A DNA stretch of 64,000 nt from positions 9,949 to 73,948 of the forward strand of contig DATCFY010000007.1 in the NCBI GenBank assembly GCA_036509255.1, written 5' to 3'. Made by a program: the position numbers and the translations under genes. Below, piece by piece: positions 58,944-64,000 of the stretch (position 1 is the stretch's first letter; the number at the start of each line of letters is the position of its first letter). Source of the DNA: RYN-230 sp036509255. GTDB lineage: Bacteria; Actinomycetota; Actinomycetes; Streptosporangiales; Streptosporangiaceae. The notes below the pieces were generated by a model that ran no database searches, was not told the origin of the DNA, and saw only the letters and a program-made list of their open reading frames with translations.

Positions 58944-61865
58944 TCATAGCCGGCTCGCGTCATGCTCTTCGCTGACCCAGGCGGCGATCTGGCTGCGGTT
59001 GCGGAGCCCGAGCTTGGCCAGGATGTGCTGGACGTGGTTCTCGGCCGTCCGTTCGGAGACGTACAGGTTCTGGCCGATCTGCTTGTTGGTCAGTCCCTGC
59101 CCGACCAGCCGGGCCACCTCGCGCTCGCGGGGACTGAGGGGTGAGTCGCTGGCCGGCGCGGCCGTCAGCTGGGCTTGGAGCTGTTCGATCCGTTCGGTGA
59201 ACGGGACCATCCCGAGCTGCTCGGCCTCGCGGGCGGCGGTGGCCAGCGCGGCCAGCGCCTCGTCCCGGTCGCCGGGCGCCTGCCGGCGGGTGAGCGCGGC
59301 GGCGAGTTCGACGCGGGCTTGCACGGCGCAGCCGCGGGCGCCGTTCGTGTCGCAGATCGAGGCCGCCGTCTGCAGGTCTTCCACCGCCGCGTCGAGCTGG
59401 CCCAGTGCGGCGGCCGCGTGCCCGAGCGGCAGCTCGACCGGGCCCATGTAGGTCCCGGGCCCGGCGCCGTTCGCGACGTGCTGGCCCCGGAACGGCTCGA
59501 ACTGCGCCGCCAGGAACTCGATGTCCTGCGTCCGGCCGAGGCCGATGGCGACCGACAGCCCGTGCGCCCAGGCCGCCATGCGCATCGCCGGTATCGGCGT
59601 CCAGGACCGGACCGGGCCGGCCTGGGCATAGGCGGCCTCAGCGGCGGCGCGGTCGCCCTGGTGCAGGCGGATCAGCGCGAGGGTAAGCGCGGGGAAGACG
59701 GTGGCGATGCCGCGGGTGGTGTCCACGGCGTCCGGCTGCAGGTGCGCGGGGATCTGGTCCCATAGCGCGATCATGCCGGATCTGCTGAACCCGACGTGCA
59801 GGCCGGCCTGGCCGAGGATCACTGAGCAGCCGCCGAACGCGAACGGGTGTCCCATGTCGCTGAACACCTTGAACGCCTGCCAGGCCAGCTGAATCGCCTC
59901 GGTGAAGCGCCCGGTAGCCAGCGCGAGCGTCGCAGAGGTCTCCAAGAACTGCCATTGCGCGAGCGGGCCGGGGAGCCGTTCCACGCAGACTTCGAGGTCG
60001 GCGAGCTCACGCCGGACGCTCCTCAGCTGCCCCGTCTCAAACAGAGTGTCGATCCGCCACAGCCGCCCCCACATCTCGAGCCAGGCGCTGCCCGCCGCGT
60101 CGGCGGCCTCCAGTATCCGGCTCGCCAGCACGGCCCGTTCGGTGACTCCGTCGGGGGCGCAGCAAGCCAGCTGGCGGGCCTTGAGCGCGTCCACGAGCGC
60201 GACCGGGTCCCCCGCCGATCCGGCAACGGCCAGCGCGTCCCGGCTGACCTGTCCCGCCCGGTCGTACTCGCCGCGGTACACCAGCGCCTGCGCGTACCGC
60301 GAGGAGACCCGGGCCCGCAGACCATCAGGAAGGTCTTCCCCGGCGAGGGCCTGCTCGCAGATGCGGCAGATCTCCCCGTCCCATTCCGGTACGCCGCTGG
60401 CCTCCATGACCAGCGCCGTGCGGGCGAGCCAGAGCCGGTCACGGCGGCGCTCGGCCCGCCGGCCGACTCCGGCCGCCGTCTCCTGCGATCCGGGCAGGTC
60501 CCCGCAGCGGTGCAGGGCCACCGCCAGGGCGAGCTCAAGCCGGGAGCGGTCGTTCTCGCCGATCTCGTCACCACCGACCAGCAGCGCCTGCCGGTGCAGG
60601 CGCACAGCCTCCTCGAAGGCCAGCGACTGGGCCGCCACGCCGGCGGCCGCCTCGCACGCCGCTACCGCCTTCGTCCGGTCACCGGGCAGCGATGCGTCGA
60701 CCCGGTGCCGGGCGACCTCAGTCAGGTGCAGATCCAGCTGCCCCTCGTAGAGAGCCTCGATCGCGTCCGCTGCGGCGGTGTGCAGCCGCCGTTGCTCCGC
60801 TGCGCTCAGCCGGGCGGCCACCGCCGAGCGGACCAGCGCGTGCGAGAACCTGTGATCACCAGGACGGTCCCCGGCCACCAGGAATCCGGCGGCCCGGCAC
60901 TCGTCCAGCGGGCTGAGCAGGGCAAGCACAGGTACGTCCAGGATCCTGGCCACTACGCCAGCCGAGAAGTTGTTGCCTGCCACGGCGGCGGTCTGCACCA
61001 GAGCCCGGGCGGGATCCGACAGCTGCGCCAGCCGGTGGGCCGTCGCCTCCGCCACCCGTCCCGGCACCGGCACCGGCCCGACGCGCCGCTGCTCGCCGAG
61101 CATGCGGGCCAGCTCGCGGACCAGGAACGGGTTGCCCCCCGTTTCGGAGTGCACCTCACCGGCCTCGTCTGCCGATGCCGGCAACCCGGCGGCGAGCAGC
61201 ATATCCCCGACCGCGCGGACGGGCAGGCCACGAAGGTCTACCCGTTCGGTGTTGGCATCCGCGGACAGACGCGGCAGGAGCCCGGCGCTCGTGTCACCGG
61301 AGGCCGCCGACTCCCGGTAGGTCGCCAAGACCAAGATGAGCGTCCCTCGCAGCTGGCGCACGACATCGGCGAGCAAGACCGCCGACGCCTCGTCCGCCCA
61401 CTGCAGATCATCGAGGACCAGCAGCAACCCGCCCGGCCTGGCCGCCTGCGCCAGCCGCCGGCGAACCTCGGCGAACATCGCGAACCGCTGGGCGCTGCCG
61501 GAATCGGCGCCATCAGCCAGCGCCGAGCGTTCGGCGTCACCCAAGACCCGGGGCCACAGGCCCGCACCGGACGGGTCATCATCGGCAGCCCGGACGGCGG
61601 GCTCATCCAGAACCAGCTGCCACAGGCCGTACGGCGGCAGGCTGTCCCGGTCAGCCACCCGGGCCCACGCCACCGGCACGCCCCTCGCGGCGGCCGACGC
61701 GGCGGCCTCTTCCGCCAGCCGGGTCTTCCCGATCCCCGCCTCACCCGTGCACAGCACGAGGCGGCCGCCACCCACCAGGGCGTCGTCCAGCAGCAGCATG
61801 ACCCGAGCCAGCTCGCGGTCACGGCCCACCATCGGCCCGGAGACCCCGTCCTGTGCATCCCCCAC
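58944..61865 (-). CDS. LAL-type LuxR regulator, second copy
   Basis: 973 residues: Walker A CTGEAGIGKTRLAEEA near 40, Walker B LLLVLDDLQWADE near 150, long TPR-like helical region and a C-terminal LuxR helix-turn-helix (LSPREREVARLVGQGLTNKQ, IGQNLYVSERTAENHVQHIL). Distinct in sequence from the LAL regulator at 23.3-26.2 kb. Target genes not obvious; neighbours include the small protein upstream and degraded DNA. Confidence 0.92.
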   Translation of the reverse strand: MGDAQDGVSGPMVGRDRELARVMLLLDDALVGGGRLVLCTGEAGIGKTRLAEEAAASAAARGVPVAWARVADRDSLPPYGLWQLVLDEPAVRAADDDPSGAGLWPRVLGDAERSALADGADSGSAQRFAMFAEVRRRLAQAARPGGLLLVLDDLQWADEASAVLLADVVRQLRGTLILVLATYRESAASGDTSAGLLPRLSADANTERVDLRGLPVRAVGDMLLAAGLPASADEAGEVHSETGGNPFLVRELARMLGEQRRVGPVPVPGRVAEATAHRLAQLSDPARALVQTAAVAGNNFSAGVVARILDVPVLALLSPLDECRAAGFLVAGDRPGDHRFSHALVRSAVAARLSAAEQRRLHTAAADAIEALYEGQLDLHLTEVARHRVDASLPGDRTKAVAACEAAAGVAAQSLAFEEAVRLHRQALLVGGDEIGENDRSRLELALAVALHRCGDLPGSQETAAGVGRRAERRRDRLWLARTALVMEASGVPEWDGEICRICEQALAGEDLPDGLRARVSSRYAQALVYRGEYDRAGQVSRDALAVAGSAGDPVALVDALKARQLACCAPDGVTERAVLASRILEAADAAGSAWLEMWGRLWRIDTLFETGQLRSVRRELADLEVCVERLPGPLAQWQFLETSATLALATGRFTEAIQLAWQAFKVFSDMGHPFAFGGCSVILGQAGLHVGFSRSGMIALWDQIPAHLQPDAVDTTRGIATVFPALTLALIRLHQGDRAAAEAAYAQAGPVRSWTPIPAMRMAAWAHGLSVAIGLGRTQDIEFLAAQFEPFRGQHVANGAGPGTYMGPVELPLGHAAAALGQLDAAVEDLQTAASICDTNGARGCAVQARVELAAALTRRQAPGDRDEALAALATAAREAEQLGMVPFTERIEQLQAQLTAAPASDSPLSPREREVARLVGQGLTNKQIGQNLYVSERTAENHVQHILAKLGLRNRSQIAAWVSEEHDASRL

Positions 61866-62146
61866 CAGGCAACCATAAAGCCGGAGGCCGTCGGCGCCCT
61901 AGAGGTGAACAGCATCGTCGGTGGCCTGCAGCGGCCACAGACACCACGGAGTGTCGCCTAACTACCGGAACTACTGTTGCCCAGCAGCCGGAACCGCGTC
62001 CGCAACCTGGGTCACCTGCGCTTGCTGGGGGTGATCATTGCTGCCGTGACCGCGCTGACGGTGGCCTGCCTAGTGCACTGCAGGTCGTCGTTGATCACAC
62101 GTTGGCCTGCCTGGTTGCCAAGCTCGACGCCGAAGGCACCAAGCTC

Positions 62147-62440
62147 ATGACCATCGAGGCCGTCCCCTGCCCACACTCAGGATGCGTGGATCTGCGCGAC
62201 GGGCGCTACCCAGATGATGGCGTCCTTCACCTGACCGCAGCCGAGTGGGCCGAGTTCTTCACCGCAGCGCGGGGACTTCGACGAGCTGACCGGACGGATG
62301 AGACCACCACCCGAGACACCCCATCGTTGCTAGGTACACCCCGGTCAGAAGATGTGCCTACCAGTTGGGCAGGGGCGCCCCTGGACGCGTCCCAAGTCCG
62401 CCGGTACCGCCGGATCAAGCTGACCAGCCAGATCGCCTGA
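62147..62440 (+). CDS. Small protein with DUF397-like segment, doubtful
   Basis: 97 residues from an ATG at 62147. CVDLRDGRYPDDGVLHLTAA and EWAEFFTAARGLR resemble the ending of DUF397 proteins (partners of XRE regulators), but the N-terminal part is missing and no XRE gene adjoins. The ribosome site is weak. Possibly a decayed gene in this accessory region. Confidence 0.35.
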   Translation: MTIEAVPCPHSGCVDLRDGRYPDDGVLHLTAAEWAEFFTAARGLRRADRTDETTTRDTPSLLGTPRSEDVPTSWAGAPLDASQVRRYRRIKLTSQIA

Positions 62441-62986
62441 CAAGCTCAGGTCGTACGCCCGTGATCGCCGCCTCGCCGACGATGACCTTCTCTTCACCAT
62501 GCCGACTCCGGAACCAGTGCTGACTGACCCTGACCTCCTGGGCCGCACCTCGCCGAATGCCGGTGGGCGGACCTATCGGCATGGAACGCTGAGTGCGTAC
62601 ACGGCCGGAAGTTGCCGGTGCGTGCATTGCAGGAGTGCCTTCGCTCAGTACCGGGCGCGGCGGCGGGCGGCCGGGAAGGATGATCCGCGCACGCCACGAG
62701 TTCGCGACACCGACGGTCACATCCCACGCGACTGGTTCCGCAATCAGATCTGGCGGCCAGCACTCGCTGAGGCTGGGGTGACCGTGGTACGCCCGCATGA
62801 CTTGCGGCGCGCGCATGCCTCATGGCTTCTAGCTGGTGGCGCGGACCTGCAGGCCGTAAAGGAGCGTCTCGGCCATGCGTCCATCGCCACCACCGAGAAG
62901 TACTGCACACGCTCCCAGATGCTGACGACTCCACGCTGGATGCTTTCACAAGGATCCGCGATCGTTCCGCAGCGGCACGAGCATGA
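62425..62986 (+). pseudogene. Tyrosine recombinase (integrase) C-terminal remnant with frameshift
   Basis: Frame reads GGRTYRHGTLSAYTAG, CRCVHCRSAFAQYRARRRAA, then the catalytic part HDLRRAHASWLLAGGADLQ, ERLGHASIATTEKY with the nucleophile tyrosine at 62901-62903. Right after it one base is missing (TACTGCAC for TACCTGCAC); in the shifted frame the expected end LHTLPDADDSTLDAFTRIRD continues to a stop at 62986. The N-terminal half with the first catalytic Arg is absent. A mobile element relic. Confidence 0.7.
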
Positions 62987-63360
62987 CCCCGCTGAAGGCT
63001 CTGTAGGAGATGGCTAGACCACCGCTGTCCGAGTAATCCAGTCTTCCGCTCATGCCGAATTGGGGCGTGGGGCCATTCGCTTGGGTGCCGGCCGATTTGG
63101 GCTGCGGCGGCCGTGAAGCTCGGCGGTCGTCCATTTGGCGAGCTTCGCCCAGCGCTCGCGTGGCGCGACGACCTCCGGGAGAATGGCGGCGCGCTCGACG
63201 GCGTTCGGGCCTTGCCGGCAAAGGGAAAGAACTTCTCGTTCCGCGGCTGCATCCGTAGGCCGATGGGACATCCTCCTGGGCCAACGACGTGTACCGCCGT
63301 ACGTGGCGCGCCGCCGCTTCGCAAGAAGGTTGTCAGTTCCCAGCGGACGACAAAGGCAAA

Positions 63361-63390
63361 GGCAAGGAGATCTCACTCCTTGCCACTTTT
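63361..63390. terminator. Hairpin GGCAAGGAG/CTCCTTGCC followed by T-run
   Basis: Perfect nine-base arms with a six-base loop, then ACTTTT. It shields the downstream resistance locus from upstream transcription. Confidence 0.7.
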
Positions 63391-63407
63391 AACGTATAGC
63401 AGACTGG

Positions 63408-63426
63408 GGGGCTTGCGGCAAGACCC
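63408..63426 (+). promoter_or_regulatory. Rifamycin-associated element (RAE)
   Basis: The 19 bases GGGGCTTGCGGCAAGACCC match, with one difference as I recall it, the RAE consensus GGGGCTTGCGGCAAGGCCC found upstream of rifamycin-inactivating genes (rph, rgt, arr, helR) in Actinomycetota. It contains the inverted repeat CTTGC-G-GCAAG. It lies 46 bases before the truncated glycosyltransferase start and 315 bases before the rph start. It should confer rifamycin-responsive expression. Confidence 0.8.
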
Positions 63427-63472
63427 GGGTCGTGCTGCAGAATCGGCGGCCGGACCAAGAACGGACGAAGAC

Positions 63473-63745
63473 ATGGGGCACGACGTGCGTGTGTTGTTGT
63501 CGACCTATGGGGGACGCGGTGACGAACCGCTGGTGGGACTGGCGGTGCGGTTGCGGGCGCTGGGCGCGGAGGTGCGGGTGTGCGCGCCGCCCGACTGGGC
63601 GGAGCGGCCGGCCGACTCGTCAGAGGGAAGGCAACGAGAGATGAGGACGTGCCCAACACGAGGTTCGACAGAGCTGGAGGCGCCAGTGATTCGATCGGCC
63701 AGTGCAGTGCAACGGAGCACGGCTGCCTCGGAGGTATCGCGGTGA
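63473..63745 (+). pseudogene. Truncated UGT-type glycosyltransferase (rifampin glycosyltransferase-like start)
   Basis: The first ~45 codons read VRVLLSTYGGRGDEPLVGLA then VRLRALGAEVRVCAPPDWAE, the N-terminus of MGT/Rgt-like glycosyltransferases. After that similarity ends and 45 unrelated codons lead to a stop that overlaps the rph start. About 350 codons appear deleted. Its former promoter with RAE now sits in front of rph. The residual peptide is unlikely to be active but may serve translational coupling. Confidence 0.65.
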
Positions 63746-64000
63746 GCGAGCAGCACGTGTTGGGTCTTCAAGAGGTTGACGAGATGCAGGTCGCGGTCGT
63801 TGGCGGCAAGGGCGCGCACCTGGGGGTGCTGTCGCGGATCGACGGCATCCGCGTGCCGGCTGGCTTTTGCGTGACGACGGACGCCTTCCGGCGGATCATG
63901 GCGGAAGCGCCCTCGATCGACGATCGGCTCGATCAGCTGTCGCGCCTGAACCCGGACGACCGGGAGGCGATCCGCACGCTCAGCGCGGAGATCCGCCGGA
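63742..64000 (+). CDS. rph: Rifamycin phosphotransferase, N-terminal part (runs off the window)
   Basis: 86 codons visible: LGLQEVDEMQVAVVGGKGAH, LSRIDGIRVPAGFCVTTDAF, then LDQLSRLNPDDREAIRTLSA, the ATP-binding-domain start of Rph, which phosphorylates rifamycins using ATP. Phosphoenolpyruvate synthase shares the fold but is less similar in these segments. GTG at 63742 with GGAGG seven bases upstream, overlapping the stop of the glycosyltransferase fragment. The RAE upstream supports the assignment. Confidence 0.82.
   Translation, partial: MSEQHVLGLQEVDEMQVAVVGGKGAHLGVLSRIDGIRVPAGFCVTTDAFRRIMAEAPSIDDRLDQLSRLNPDDREAIRTLSAEIRR

Larger units (their letters stand above)
62987..63472. other. Gap with terminator and RAE, no supported gene
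   Basis: Between the integrase relic and the glycosyltransferase fragment. A minus-strand frame near 63050-63284 is protein-like in parts but unrecognised. The terminator at 63361-63390 and the RAE at 63408-63426 are the clear signals. Confidence 0.55.

Noticed and set aside
1..64000. CRISPR array
   Set aside because: No set of regularly spaced 24-40 base repeats found; all tandem repeats seen are short and adjacent.

Overview
The window is high-GC DNA with strong G/C bias at third codon positions, many GTG starts and short GTGA/ATGA overlaps. It carries actinobacterial families such as a SigE-type sigma factor, DUF3099, DUF4032, DUF5063, LAL-type LuxR regulators and a tRNA-deaminase-associated protein. 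The order ffs - dnaX - ebfC - recR - DUF5063 gene - lysC - asd is typical of filamentous Actinomycetota (Streptomyces/Streptosporangiales-like). I cannot name a genus from the sequence alone.

Layout. 0-8.3 kb: sigma factor, acyl-CoA ligase, tRNA-Ser(GCT), DHFR-like reductase, ClC channel, a lipoprotein and DUF4032. 8.6-11.4 kb: a sugar-nucleotide block with a decayed galE end, UDP-glucose dehydrogenase and a UDP-glucuronate decarboxylase-like enzyme. 11.6-15.7 kb: XRE-cupin regulator divergent from a DMT exporter, a PH-domain membrane protein preceded by a 50-residue membrane microprotein, then the tadA pair and tRNA-Ser(CGA). 15.8-23.4 kb: secreted esterase, small membrane and lipoproteins, TetR/MFS efflux pair, LysM lytic protein, GNAT. 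23.3-32.7 kb: LAL regulator divergent from a methyltransferase coupled to a hydrolase-glycosyltransferase fusion, then a facing flavoprotein/VOC/NTF2 group. 33.3-35.1 kb: a 1.7 kb segment bounded by a partial copy and the intact copy of tRNA-Ser(GGA), holding azoR, a MarR regulator and an IS982-like relic. 35.2-42.0 kb: the conserved housekeeping core (SRP RNA, DNA polymerase III tau/gamma, RecR, aspartate pathway). 43.3-47.5 kb: a coupled pair encoding a bis-heme-type membrane cytochrome with a long repetitive tail and a NuoF-like iron-sulfur flavoprotein. 47.6-56.8 kb: metabolic enzymes and several regulator/target pairs. 57-63.5 kb: an accessory stretch with a frameshifted membrane protein gene, a second LAL regulator, an integrase relic and degraded DNA. 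63.4-64.0 kb: a rifamycin-associated element (RAE), a truncated glycosyltransferase reading frame and the start of a rifamycin phosphotransferase gene that runs off the window.

How it fits together. The core supplies DNA replication and repair, SRP, tRNA modification and the first steps of the Asp family. Around it are regulated transport and redox modules, each with an adjacent regulator (XRE/DMT, TetR/MFS, MarR/azoR, ArsR/MFS, ArsR/SRPBCC). The three most notable points are the RAE-led rifamycin resistance locus whose glycosyltransferase appears deleted down to its first ~45 codons, the tRNA-Ser(GGA) 3' duplication flanking a tiny island, and the cytochrome/NuoF-like redox pair.
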